From Mucilaginibacter achroorhodeus (GTDB taxonomy: Bacteria; Bacteroidota; Bacteroidia; Sphingobacteriales; Sphingobacteriaceae), in assembly GCF_007846095.1 (NCBI RefSeq), contig NZ_VOEI01000001.1:248001-312000 (forward strand): a stretch of 64,000 bases of DNA, read 5' to 3'. Positions 27,973 through 36,567 of this stretch are shown piece after piece. The position numbers were made by a program, and so were the translations under genes. Position 1 is the first letter of the stretch. Every line of letters starts with the position of its first letter. Under the pieces are notes generated by a model. It worked only from the letters and a program-made list of their open reading frames with translations, was not told where the DNA came from and did no database searches.

Positions 27973-29673
27973 ATGATCCACAAGAAAACACGTACCTACA
28001 TTCCGGAGAACCTTGAAATAAAATGGGAAACACTGGAACCGATATACAAAGAATTATTAGAGCGCCCCATTAATTCTGTTGAAGAACTGGAGCAATGGCT
28101 TAAGGATGGCAGCGAGCTGCAAGCTGCTTTAGAAGAGGATTTTGCATGGCGTTATATCCGCATGACCTGCGATACCACTAACGAAGAATTACTGGAAAGC
28201 TTTCAATACTTTGCCACCGAAATAGAGCCAAAAACAGCTCCATATAACAATGAGCTAAATAAGAAATTAATTAATAGTCAGTTTGTAGATCAGCTAAATG
28301 ATGAAAAATACTTCATCATGCTGCGCAGCACCCGCAAGCAGTTAGAACTTTTCCGTGAAGAGAATATCCCGCTGCAAACGCAGATACAGGTTGAGCAGCA
28401 GAAATACCAGTCGATAACCGGTTCTATGTCGGTACATATTGGCGATAAAGAATATACGCTTGAACAAGCATCAGTATTTTTAAAAGATACCGACCGTGCT
28501 AAACGCCAGGAAGTTTGGGAAAAGATCACTGCCCGCCGCCTGCAGGATAAAGAAAAATTGGACGAACTGTTTGATCACCTGCGTGGCTTGCGCCACGAAG
28601 TAGCCGTAAATGCCGGTTTCGAAAACTTCCGCAATTACATGTTCCAGGCTTTAGGCAGATTTGATTACACACCTCAGGACTGTTATGCCTTCCACTCAGC
28701 GATAGAAACCGAGGTTGTACCTTTGCTTCGTGAATTTGCAGAACAACGCCGTGAGGCTTTAGGCATTGAAATCCTTAAACCATGGGATATGGATGTAGAC
28801 CCTTACGGTCGAGCCGCCTTGAAACCCTTTAACAATGGCGGCGAATTGATCGAGAAATCCATTCAGTGTTTCTCAAACATCAACCGCTATTTAGGTGAAC
28901 GCCTGGAGATCATGAAAGAGAATAACCTGTTTGATGTGGAGAGCCGCAAAGGCAAAGCACCGGGTGGTTACAACTATCCGCTGTCAGAAACAGGTGCCCC
29001 ATTTATTTTCATGAATTCGGCTAACACCTTCCGCGATCTTACTACCATGGTACATGAAGGTGGCCACGCCGTACATACTTTCCTTACTGCCGACCTTGAG
29101 CTGAATGATTTTAAACATTGCCCAAGCGAGGTAGCGGAACTGGCTTCCATGTCAATGGAGTTGATCTCGATGGATAACTGGAATGTTTACTTTGAGAATG
29201 AGGAAGATCTCAAGCGCGCCAAACGCGATCAGTTATACGATGTATTAAAAACACTGCCATGGGTAGCCGTGGTAGATCAATTTCAGCACTGGATCTACAC
29301 AAACCCGGATCATACCGATGCCGAGCGCACCGAAGCCTGGTTGAAAATTTATGAGCCTTTTGGTGCAGGCTTTGCCAATTGGAGCGGACTTAAAACTGCA
29401 GAAGAAAACCTTTGGCAAAAACAGCTTCACATTTTTGAAGTGCCGTTTTACTACATCGAGTATGGCATGGCACAGCTTGGTGCAATAGCTGTTTGGAAAA
29501 ACTACAAGGAAAACCCCGAGAAGGGGTTGCAGCAATACCTTGATGCATTAAAATTGGGTTACACAAAAACCATTAAGGAGATATATGAAACAGCCGGTAT
29601 AAAATTTGATTTTAGTGCCGGGTACGTCAAAGAACTGGCAGAATTTGTTAAAGCTGAAATGGATAAGATTTAA
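27973..29673 (+). CDS. M3 family oligoendopeptidase (PepF-like)
   Basis: 566 residues, cytoplasmic, no signal peptide. The zinc site HEGGH at residues 361-365 (MVHEGGHAVHTF) and the downstream glutamate in CPSEVAELASM match family M3, subfamily with PepF/PZ-peptidase. These enzymes cleave short peptides inside the cell. Length is in the family's usual range. A near-consensus -7 box (CATATTTG, one mismatch) ends 4 bases before the ATG, and a strong terminator follows the stop. Confidence 0.93.
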   Translation: MIHKKTRTYIPENLEIKWETLEPIYKELLERPINSVEELEQWLKDGSELQAALEEDFAWRYIRMTCDTTNEELLESFQYFATEIEPKTAPYNNELNKKLINSQFVDQLNDEKYFIMLRSTRKQLELFREENIPLQTQIQVEQQKYQSITGSMSVHIGDKEYTLEQASVFLKDTDRAKRQEVWEKITARRLQDKEKLDELFDHLRGLRHEVAVNAGFENFRNYMFQALGRFDYTPQDCYAFHSAIETEVVPLLREFAEQRREALGIEILKPWDMDVDPYGRAALKPFNNGGELIEKSIQCFSNINRYLGERLEIMKENNLFDVESRKGKAPGGYNYPLSETGAPFIFMNSANTFRDLTTMVHEGGHAVHTFLTADLELNDFKHCPSEVAELASMSMELISMDNWNVYFENEEDLKRAKRDQLYDVLKTLPWVAVVDQFQHWIYTNPDHTDAERTEAWLKIYEPFGAGFANWSGLKTAEENLWQKQLHIFEVPFYYIEYGMAQLGAIAVWKNYKENPEKGLQQYLDALKLGYTKTIKEIYETAGIKFDFSAGYVKELAEFVKAEMDKI

Positions 29674-29689
29674 CACACTTGCTACAAAG

Positions 29690-29718
29690 ACCCTCTCGAA
29701 AAACGAGAGGGTTTTTTG
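29690..29718 (+). terminator. intrinsic terminator of the M3 peptidase gene
   Basis: ACCCTCTCG, a short A-rich loop, then CGAGAGGGT followed by five further T residues. Confidence 0.92.
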
Positions 29719-29859
29719 TTTATTATTACAAAATTTCGTTACGACAACATAAGTAATAATACTATATAAATATCTAATAATCTATCGTTTAAATATCTAT
29801 AAAGGCATCTAATTTGAGATATTTTAAAACCTATAAGTGTTTTTCAGGTTAATTATAGC

Positions 29860-30510
29860 ATGAAAAAGTTAATTGCATTTTTAGGTTTGGTACTTATGGC
29901 CGCCACAAGTTTTGGACAGGCACAAGTACCATTAAAGCCGGTTAAGATTGATAGCTTGATCACCATCTCGTTACCGGCTAAGTACACAAAAAAGGATACC
30001 CTTGGTCAGTCTATATACAATGCAAACGGTGCTTATGGTTACATGACCGTTATACGTGCACCTAACCAGGACAAAAAGCCTTTGCAGAAAGAGAAAGACC
30101 TGAACAAGGTTCTTAAAGATTACGTGGCCGGCATTAAAGGCCAAAGTAACGGCGACGTGATGAACCTGCGTGATACTACCGTAGGCCACCTTAAAGCCAA
30201 GACATTTACGCTTGAGGTTGACGAAGGTGCCGGTGTAAAATCAAGGAACTTCATTGTCTTATACACACAAGATGTTACTTACACCATTGAGTATTACTAT
30301 GAAGCACTAAGCAAAGACCTTGCGAAAAACGAATACAAAGAGTATTCTGCATCATTGAAGGTATCTCCGGAGTTACAACGCACCGATCAATATTTGAGCA
30401 ATGCCAAGGGAATGTCTACCATAGCCAAAGTGGGTATTTTTGGTGGCGCAGCATTGATATTGATCATCGCTACCATATTGGTTATTCGCAGGAAAAAAGC
30501 TGTAGCTTAA
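29860..30510 (+). CDS. hypothetical envelope protein with signal peptide and C-terminal helix
   Basis: 216 residues. An N-terminal signal peptide (LIAFLGLVLMAATSFGQ) is followed by a soluble domain (about 25-180) and one membrane helix near the end (VGIFGGAALILIIATILVI) with a basic tail, RRKK. The orientation would put the domain outside the cytoplasm and the tail inside. No family recognised. Convergent with the PAP2 gene, with an overlapping terminator in between. Confidence 0.68.
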   Translation: MKKLIAFLGLVLMAATSFGQAQVPLKPVKIDSLITISLPAKYTKKDTLGQSIYNANGAYGYMTVIRAPNQDKKPLQKEKDLNKVLKDYVAGIKGQSNGDVMNLRDTTVGHLKAKTFTLEVDEGAGVKSRNFIVLYTQDVTYTIEYYYEALSKDLAKNEYKEYSASLKVSPELQRTDQYLSNAKGMSTIAKVGIFGGAALILIIATILVIRRKKAVA

Positions 30511-30514
30511 ACAG

Positions 30515-31201
30515 CTATTTAGTTAACAGCCCCCGGCACCAACGGGGGCTGTTTATAAACCTTCGGCTATCTAAAAAGGTAAGCCAAACCACCGTAATAA
30601 ATACGCCTATTGCCGAACCGGCCATTACATCTTCAAAAAAATGCTGGCTTAGATACATGCGCGAATAGCCAACCATCATGGCGAATACCAGCATAGCAAA
30701 TCCCCAATTCTTATTCTTAACTAAGTAAGCAACTACCATTGCCATAGAAAAGGCAGTAACTGTGTGCCCCGACGGAAAACTGTGTACCGCAAGTATGTAC
30801 AAACCTTTTACAAAGTGAATTTTATAAAGTTGATCCTGGAAGTAGATGCGCGGCCTGGGAAAATCAAAAGCATATTTTAAGGCTTGTGCCGTAAGCGCTG
30901 TAATTGCGTAACTACTGGCAGTAAGTAACGCTGCACGATAACTAAACAGCAGCATTACAGCAGCAAGCGCCAGCATAGTCCAGCCGTCGCCCAGGTGGGT
31001 TATGTATGGCTCAACCGCGTCCAGGAAGTCCGAATAGTGTTTATTTACCGCGAAGTATATCTCAGAACGGGTATAAAGCAGCTTGATGATCAAACAGACG
31101 CAAAGCAGGATAATATAAGGAATAAAAAGGGAGCGTGCCCTGTGCAAAACGTCTTTAGCGCCGGTGTTCATCGGCACAAAGTAAGGTATATACTTCTTCA
31201 A
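30515..31201 (-). CDS. PAP2 family phosphatase, membrane-bound
   Basis: 228 residues with about six membrane helices. All three phosphatase motifs are present: KYAFDFPRPR (KxxxxxxRP), PSGHT, and SRMYLSQHFFEDV (SRxxxxxHxxxD). The family removes phosphate from lipid phosphates such as phosphatidic acid or undecaprenyl diphosphate. Which one is used here is not clear. The last codons overlap the terminator hairpin at 30525-30553. It diverges from the APC permease at 31251. Confidence 0.92.
   Translation of the reverse strand: MKKYIPYFVPMNTGAKDVLHRARSLFIPYIILLCVCLIIKLLYTRSEIYFAVNKHYSDFLDAVEPYITHLGDGWTMLALAAVMLLFSYRAALLTASSYAITALTAQALKYAFDFPRPRIYFQDQLYKIHFVKGLYILAVHSFPSGHTVTAFSMAMVVAYLVKNKNWGFAMLVFAMMVGYSRMYLSQHFFEDVMAGSAIGVFITVVWLTFLDSRRFINSPRWCRGLLTK
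30524..30555. terminator. bidirectional terminator inside the 3' end of the PAP2 gene
   Basis: AACAGCCCCCG and CGGGGGCTGTT form an 11-bp stem around GCACCAA. The left half lies in the PAP2 gene's final codons. On the plus strand a T-rich run follows, which would stop transcripts from 29860. Confidence 0.85.
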
Positions 31202-31215
31202 TGCAAAAAAATGGC

Positions 31216-31223
31216 TATGTTTG
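31216..31223 (+). promoter_or_regulatory. -7-type promoter box for the APC permease
   Basis: TATGTTTG is an exact TAnnTTTG match, 27 bases before the ATG at 31251, which is a normal leader length. The -33 region is weak. Confidence 0.4.
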
Positions 31224-31250
31224 ATTTTAAAAGAAAACTGACCTCAATAC

Positions 31251-32981
31251 ATGTCGAAAAGTATATTTCGAAAAAAGTCCGTATCTAAAATACTGGCCGA
31301 TGTTGCCAGCGGATTTAGCGACAGCGAGCATCCCGGCACGGCATCGCACCTCCAAAAAGCACTTACTACCAAAGATCTAACCCTAATGGGTATTGCAGCC
31401 GTTGTTGGTGCAGGTATATTTTCAACCATCGGCGAAGCTTCATTTAACGGCGGGCCGGGCGTTACGCTTTTGTTCGTTTTAACGGCTATAACCTGTGGTT
31501 TTTCTGCCATGTGTTACGCTGAATTTGCATCGCGCATACCGGTTGCGGGCAGTGCGTACACTTATGCCTACGCATCTTTCGGTGAGCTTATCGCCTGGAT
31601 CATAGGTTGGGACTTGTTGATGGAATATGCCATCGGTAACATCGCAGTGGCTATCTCCTGGAGCGAATACTTCGTTAACCTGTTAGAGGGTTTCCACATC
31701 CATTTACCGGCATGGGTTACATTAGATTACTTCTCCGCTTTTAAAGCACATGAACAGATACAGCAATTAACAGCAAGCGGCCATACCGCAGATATTACCG
31801 AACGACTGCGACACGCTGCTGAGGCATGGTCTACAGCTCCGGGTTCCGGCAATTTCAGGCTTATCGCCAATATCCCCGCATTGCTTATTGTTATCATTAT
31901 CACCTATTTAGTTTATATAGGCATCCGCGAAACCAAAAAGGCTACCAATGCCATGGTTTATCTTAAAATTGCGGTGGTACTGGCCGTTATTGTCATTGGT
32001 TTCTTTTACGTTACACCGGCCAACTGGCACCCGTTTTTGCCTAACGGTTTCGGTGGCGTTATGAAAGGTGTTTCGGGCGTATTCTTTGCCTATATTGGTT
32101 TTGATGCTATATCTACCACCGCTGAGGAATGTCAGAACCCCCAGCGCGACCTGCCGAAGGGCATGATCTACTCGTTGGTGATTTGTACCATTTTGTACAT
32201 TCTGATAGCTTTGGTGCTAACCGGTATGGTTAACTATAAAGACCTTCAGGTAGGTGATCCACTGGCGTTTGTATTTTCAAAAGTCGGCTTAAAAAACATC
32301 AGCTATGTGATCTCTGTAAGCGCAGTAATAGCTACCGCAAGTGTGTTACTGATATTCCAGTTGGGTCAGCCCCGTATATGGATGAGCATGAGCCGCGATG
32401 GTTTGTTACCGAAGGCATTTTCTCGCATTCACCCTAAGTTTCATACACCATCATTTGCTACTATAGTAACCGGGTTTGTTGTGGCTGTACCGGCATTGTT
32501 CCTAAACCTTACCGAGGTTACTAATTTAACAAGCATAGGAACCCTATTTGCATTTGTACTTGTTTGTGGCGGCGTATTACTATTACCTCGCGAAGCAGCG
32601 GTTAAAGGTAAGTTCCATTTGCCTTACATTAATTCGCAATTCATCGTACCTGTAATGTTCATCATCGGTGTGTTCTTTGGCCGCCATTGGATTGCTAATC
32701 TATTTGAAGGCGAAGCTTTACACCATAAGTTCCCTTATTTCTTATTCCTGATATTATCATTCACGCTTACCGTGTTTGCGTTTATTAAAAAATTGTCACT
32801 TATACCTGTTTTAGGCTTATTGAGCTGTTTTTACCTGATGGCCGAGTTGGAGTATGAAAGCTGGATCCGTTTCCTTGCCTGGCTGATTATTGGCTTAGTG
32901 ATATATTTTAGCTACGGGTATAAACATAGCGTATTGGGCAAACAGAAATCTGAAACAGCGTTTTCTGATAAGAAAGAGTAA
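31251..32981 (+). CDS. APC family amino acid permease (cationic amino acid transporter type)
   Basis: 576 residues, about 70 longer than its relative at 3854. Conserved APC features are present: VVGAGIFSTIGE in helix 1, then FFAYIGFDAISTTAEECQNPQ. Extra length lies mainly in the region after helix 4, where the segment from about residue 160 to 205 (EQIQQLTASGHTADITERLR and on) is an apparently soluble insert. Transport of cationic amino acids is inferred from family only. Divergent from the PAP2 gene. The C-terminus is hydrophilic (KQKSETAFSDKKE). Confidence 0.88.
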   Translation: MSKSIFRKKSVSKILADVASGFSDSEHPGTASHLQKALTTKDLTLMGIAAVVGAGIFSTIGEASFNGGPGVTLLFVLTAITCGFSAMCYAEFASRIPVAGSAYTYAYASFGELIAWIIGWDLLMEYAIGNIAVAISWSEYFVNLLEGFHIHLPAWVTLDYFSAFKAHEQIQQLTASGHTADITERLRHAAEAWSTAPGSGNFRLIANIPALLIVIIITYLVYIGIRETKKATNAMVYLKIAVVLAVIVIGFFYVTPANWHPFLPNGFGGVMKGVSGVFFAYIGFDAISTTAEECQNPQRDLPKGMIYSLVICTILYILIALVLTGMVNYKDLQVGDPLAFVFSKVGLKNISYVISVSAVIATASVLLIFQLGQPRIWMSMSRDGLLPKAFSRIHPKFHTPSFATIVTGFVVAVPALFLNLTEVTNLTSIGTLFAFVLVCGGVLLLPREAAVKGKFHLPYINSQFIVPVMFIIGVFFGRHWIANLFEGEALHHKFPYFLFLILSFTLTVFAFIKKLSLIPVLGLLSCFYLMAELEYESWIRFLAWLIIGLVIYFSYGYKHSVLGKQKSETAFSDKKE

Positions 32982-33028
32982 GGGCTGACCTTGAATTTAA
33001 TGCACCAATAAAGTTTTCAAATACCAGA

Positions 33029-33081
33029 TGTTCACGTTCACGCACATGAACATCGTGAACACCGTGAACGCTCGTGAACGC
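33029..33081. repeat. GTTCACG/CGTGAAC dyad repeat, copy 1
   Basis: GTTCACGTTCACG is followed by several CGTGAAC units, forming overlapping inverted and direct repeats. A near-identical copy lies at 62129-62170. The element sits in the 233-base spacer after the permease gene. Confidence 0.7.
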
Positions 33082-33140
33082 TTTTCGGTTTATAAAGGCG
33101 CATCAGGATGGCTGACTTAGTTCGTCAACAATAAAATAAA

Positions 33141-33173
33141 GAAAGGGCAATCTGGTTGGATTGCCCTTTCTTA
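33141..33173. terminator. hairpin between the convergent permease and Kup genes
   Basis: GAAAGGGCAATC (33141-33152) and GATTGCCCTTTC (33159-33170) are perfect complements around a 6-base loop. A-rich and T-rich flanks let it work in both directions. Confidence 0.9.
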
Positions 33174-33214
33174 TAACGATACTACGCCTCCGCTGGGGCT
33201 TTAAGAGAAATCAG

Positions 33215-35182
33215 TTACGGTTTAACCCTTGTTATATTTACCGAATCCGGCGAGGTAAGCATTAGCGGTACTTTTTCAACCGTTACGAAACTCAGATCGA
33301 GGCCAAAGTTGCGCTCTTCTGAAAGGCTCACCCGCTTAAGCTGCCCATAAATGAACATAACGGCTTTCTCATACAACGACAGATTATGAGAGCGTGAAAT
33401 TACTTTTTCGATAACCACAAAGCGGAAGTCGCCAACAATTTTGTGCTTATTAAGGGATCTATACTTACTGGTAATATCAACCTCCCCATTCTTAACCAAG
33501 TCTTCAACTACCTTTCGGAACAACAGGTTAATTTGCTGTTCAACTCTGAAACCTAATTTAAAATCGATACGGATCAGTTTACCGGGCACCAAAAAATCCA
33601 CCTCATACTCCCGTTTATAAGGTTCATCAACCACATCAACGTGTACCAGCCAGTACACATCGGCACGTTTTGGCTGTTTTTGTAGAATAGAGTAAATGAT
33701 CTTTGATTCTATTTCTGAGTTGAAATTGGCACTTGTTAGGTAAACAAGTTGAGAAGCATACTTGGGTACGCTCTCATCTTCACTCATTTCTTTTATAATG
33801 TTGAAATAATCGTCAATCTCAATAAACTTAACATAGCGGTTTTTGATCCTGCGGGCAATGTGCCAGGTCCACATGATGATGAACAGTATTAGGCCAATTG
33901 ATAAAGTGAACCAGCCACCGTGTATAAACTTCACCAGGTTACCTAACAGGAAGATACCCTCGATGATCACATAAACCGCAAAAAACGATATGATGATATA
34001 CGTTGGTACTTTTTTACGCTGTAAGAATTTAGAAACCAATATGGTGGTCATCAACATGGCTACGGTAATACTCAACCCATAAGCCGCTTCCATTTTACTG
34101 GAGTGCTGAAACAGTAACACTACGCCAATACAACCTGCACAAAGCAACCAGTTAACGCTTGGCACATATAATTGTCCTTTCTGATCGGACGGATAATTGA
34201 TCTTAACCTTTGGCCAAAGGTTTAACCGCACGGCCTCAGCAATAAGCGTAAACGAACCTGATATAAGCGCCTGGCTGGCAATAACCGCCGCAATTGTGGC
34301 GATACCGATACCATATATCAGGAACCAGTCGGGCATTATTTTGTAAAAAGGGTTGTTAACGCTAAGGTCTATCACTTTACCCTCTCGCTGCAGTAACCAA
34401 ACCGCCTGACCCAGGTAGTTTAATACCAGACAGGATTTTACATATATCCAGCTGATACGGATGTTATCGCGCCCGCAATGGCCCAGGTCTGAATATAAGG
34501 CCTCGGCGCCTGTAGTACACAGGAAAACCGCACCCAGTATGATGAACGCATCATAGGTGCTTGATGTTAATAGCTGGAAGGCATAATAAGGATTAAGCGC
34601 TTTAAAAATCACCGGCATTTGCACAATGTAACTAATCCCCAAAACACCCATCATGGTGAACCATAAGAACATTAGCGGCCCAAAGGCCTTTCCTACTAAA
34701 GAGGTACCAAACTGCTGGATAATAAATAATATGGCTATAATACCAATAACGATCTGTACCGTTGGCAGGCGCGGATAATACGCGGTAAGCCCTTCAATAG
34801 CAGATGATATGGTAATTGGCGGGGTAATAATACCATCGGCCAGCAAAGCGCAACCACCTACAACCGCGGGCACAATAAGCCACTTTGCCTTACGCCGCAC
34901 CAAAGAGAAGAGTGAGAAAATACCACCCTCGCCTTTGTTGTCAGCCCGTAAGGTTATAACTACATATTTGAGTGTTGTTTGCAGCGTAAGCGTCCAAAAT
35001 ATAAGTGATACACCGCCCAATACAAGTGCCTGCGTAAGCGGCTGCGAATTGGTTGAATGCTCTAACCCTACTATGGCCTTAAACACATACAGCGGGGATG
35101 TACCTATATCGCCGTAGATTATCCCTAAACTAATAAGCAGACCGGCGGCGGATAGACGTTGTAGATCTTTATGACTTGACAC
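33215..35182 (-). CDS. kup: Kup family potassium uptake protein
   Basis: 655 residues, the usual Kup length. The N-terminus has the family signature YGDIGTSPLYVFKAIVG, followed by about 12 membrane helices and a long cytoplasmic C-terminal domain (about 440-655) that includes VDEPYKREYEVDFLVPG. Kup takes up K+ with protons. No regulatory element is visible. The spacer upstream is AT-rich. Confidence 0.95.
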   Translation of the reverse strand: MSSHKDLQRLSAAGLLISLGIIYGDIGTSPLYVFKAIVGLEHSTNSQPLTQALVLGGVSLIFWTLTLQTTLKYVVITLRADNKGEGGIFSLFSLVRRKAKWLIVPAVVGGCALLADGIITPPITISSAIEGLTAYYPRLPTVQIVIGIIAILFIIQQFGTSLVGKAFGPLMFLWFTMMGVLGISYIVQMPVIFKALNPYYAFQLLTSSTYDAFIILGAVFLCTTGAEALYSDLGHCGRDNIRISWIYVKSCLVLNYLGQAVWLLQREGKVIDLSVNNPFYKIMPDWFLIYGIGIATIAAVIASQALISGSFTLIAEAVRLNLWPKVKINYPSDQKGQLYVPSVNWLLCAGCIGVVLLFQHSSKMEAAYGLSITVAMLMTTILVSKFLQRKKVPTYIIISFFAVYVIIEGIFLLGNLVKFIHGGWFTLSIGLILFIIMWTWHIARRIKNRYVKFIEIDDYFNIIKEMSEDESVPKYASQLVYLTSANFNSEIESKIIYSILQKQPKRADVYWLVHVDVVDEPYKREYEVDFLVPGKLIRIDFKLGFRVEQQINLLFRKVVEDLVKNGEVDITSKYRSLNKHKIVGDFRFVVIEKVISRSHNLSLYEKAVMFIYGQLKRVSLSEERNFGLDLSFVTVEKVPLMLTSPDSVNITRVKP

Positions 35183-35351
35183 AGTTGTTTTAAAATCGAT
35201 GCAAAACTACTTAAAAAAACAATTACAACTTAAACTATAATAAAGCGTATAAGTCTATTGCAAGTAGTAACTATTAAAACTACTTTTTGTTAAAATTTGT
35301 TAAAAGTATTATTTATCTGTATCGATTTTAAGTTGGTACTAAGTTTATTTA

Positions 35352-35359
35352 TACTTTTG
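35352..35359 (+). promoter_or_regulatory. -7-type promoter box for the T9SS-domain gene
   Basis: TACTTTTG matches TAnnTTTG and lies 19 bases before the ATG at 35379. A TTGG sequence (35333-35336) upstream may act as the -33 box, although the spacing is shorter than 19. Confidence 0.45.
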
Positions 35360-35378
35360 CGAAACGTGTATCATACAT

Positions 35379-35879
35379 ATGGTGAAAAGGTCTACTTATA
35401 TTAATTCCTGGTTAACTGTAATTGTGCTTGCAATAGCGGTTAACTTTGCGATTGCAAGAGGAGTTAATGCACAAAAGAGCGATTCATCATATTTGCGGGC
35501 GGTTCGTGCACGCCAAAACAAGTCAATTCTAAAAACAGGTTTACATCTTGCATTACCGCCGCTTAAGCCTGCCGCTACATCAAGTGCGAAGATCAATCTG
35601 CCGCGCGCAGATGATAAACTGTTAACCAACGTGCAGGTAACTACACTGGTAACCGATGTTATCAACCTAAAATATACGCTATCGCGCAACGCTACCGTAA
35701 ATGTTAAGATAATGGATGTTTTAGGTAATGATGTGCTTACGCTTACTTCGCAGCGTGTTGAGACCGGCGATCAAAACTTTACCTTTAGTGTTGCTAATAA
35801 ACTACAAAAGGGCTTTTACTTTTTGCGCATTGTTGTTGGTAACGAAACAGTGAACAGGCGTATTTCTGTAGTTTACTAA
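35379..35879 (+). CDS. short secreted protein made up mostly of a T9SS type A sorting domain
   Basis: 166 residues. A signal anchor/peptide (LTVIVLAIAVNFAIARGVNAQ) leads to about 60 low-complexity residues, then a C-terminal domain of about 80 residues with the T9SS layout: VTDVINLKYTLSRNATVNV, IMDVLGNDVLTL and the terminal KGFYFLRIVVGNETVNRRIS. This domain normally routes a larger cargo protein across the outer membrane by the Por/Gld secretion machinery. Here almost no cargo precedes it. The PNP motif that often starts the domain is replaced by TTLVTDV. Function unknown. Confidence 0.75.
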   Translation: MVKRSTYINSWLTVIVLAIAVNFAIARGVNAQKSDSSYLRAVRARQNKSILKTGLHLALPPLKPAATSSAKINLPRADDKLLTNVQVTTLVTDVINLKYTLSRNATVNVKIMDVLGNDVLTLTSQRVETGDQNFTFSVANKLQKGFYFLRIVVGNETVNRRISVVY

Positions 35880-35955
35880 TCACCCAATTCTTCCCTTATT
35901 CTTTTTCTGTTTCAATCTTAGGATTTACCTCGCATAGTTTATAATTTGCGTGCCT

Positions 35956-36567
35956 ATGAAAATAATTGCCATTGGCCGCAACTATGCAGAGCATGCAAAA
36001 GAGCTGAACAACCCGGTACCAACTACCCCGGTGATATTTATGAAACCGGATACAGCGCTTTTAAAGGATAACAAACCATTCTACCACCCCGAGTTTTCGC
36101 AGGATGTACATCACGAGATAGAACTGGTATTAAAGGTGAGCAAAGAAGGCAAACACATCAGTGAAAAATTTGCGGGCAATTATTTTGAGGAGATAGCCCT
36201 TGGGGTTGATTTTACCGCACGTGATATTCAATCTAAACACAAAGAAAAAGGCCTGCCATGGGAGCTTGCCAAAGCTTTTGATGGTTCGGCACCGGTGAGT
36301 AATTTTGTACCAAAGGCAAACTTTGCCGATATCTATAACATCAACTTCAGCTTAAACATTAACGGCGAAACGCGCCAGCAAGGCAACACCAAAGATCTGC
36401 TTTTCTCGTTCGAGCGAATCATTGCCTTTGTATCCCAATACATCACGCTAAAAAAAGGCGACCTGATATTTACCGGCACGCCGGAAGGTGTTGGTAAAGT
36501 TGCCATTGGCGACAGGCTCGAAGGTATTTTAGAGGGCGAAAAGCTTTTAGATTTTTATGTTAAATAA
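35956..36567 (+). CDS. fumarylacetoacetate hydrolase (FAH) family protein
   Basis: 203 residues from the ATG at 35956. A start two codons earlier (35950) is also possible. The conserved sequence is VHHEIELVLKVSKEG (metal-binding Glu pair), GVDFTARDIQ, and TGTPEGVGKV near the end. These proteins hydrolyse or decarboxylate small diketo or oxo acids with Mg2+; the substrate is unknown. A near-consensus box (ATAATTTG) ends 7 bases before the start. The stop overlaps the long M23 peptidase frame by 11 bases. Confidence 0.88.
   Translation: MKIIAIGRNYAEHAKELNNPVPTTPVIFMKPDTALLKDNKPFYHPEFSQDVHHEIELVLKVSKEGKHISEKFAGNYFEEIALGVDFTARDIQSKHKEKGLPWELAKAFDGSAPVSNFVPKANFADIYNINFSLNINGETRQQGNTKDLLFSFERIIAFVSQYITLKKGDLIFTGTPEGVGKVAIGDRLEGILEGEKLLDFYVK

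Noticed and set aside
33029..33081. CRISPR-like array of CGTGAAC units
   Set aside because: Units are 7 bases, in both orientations and irregularly spaced; no unique spacers, no Cas genes.
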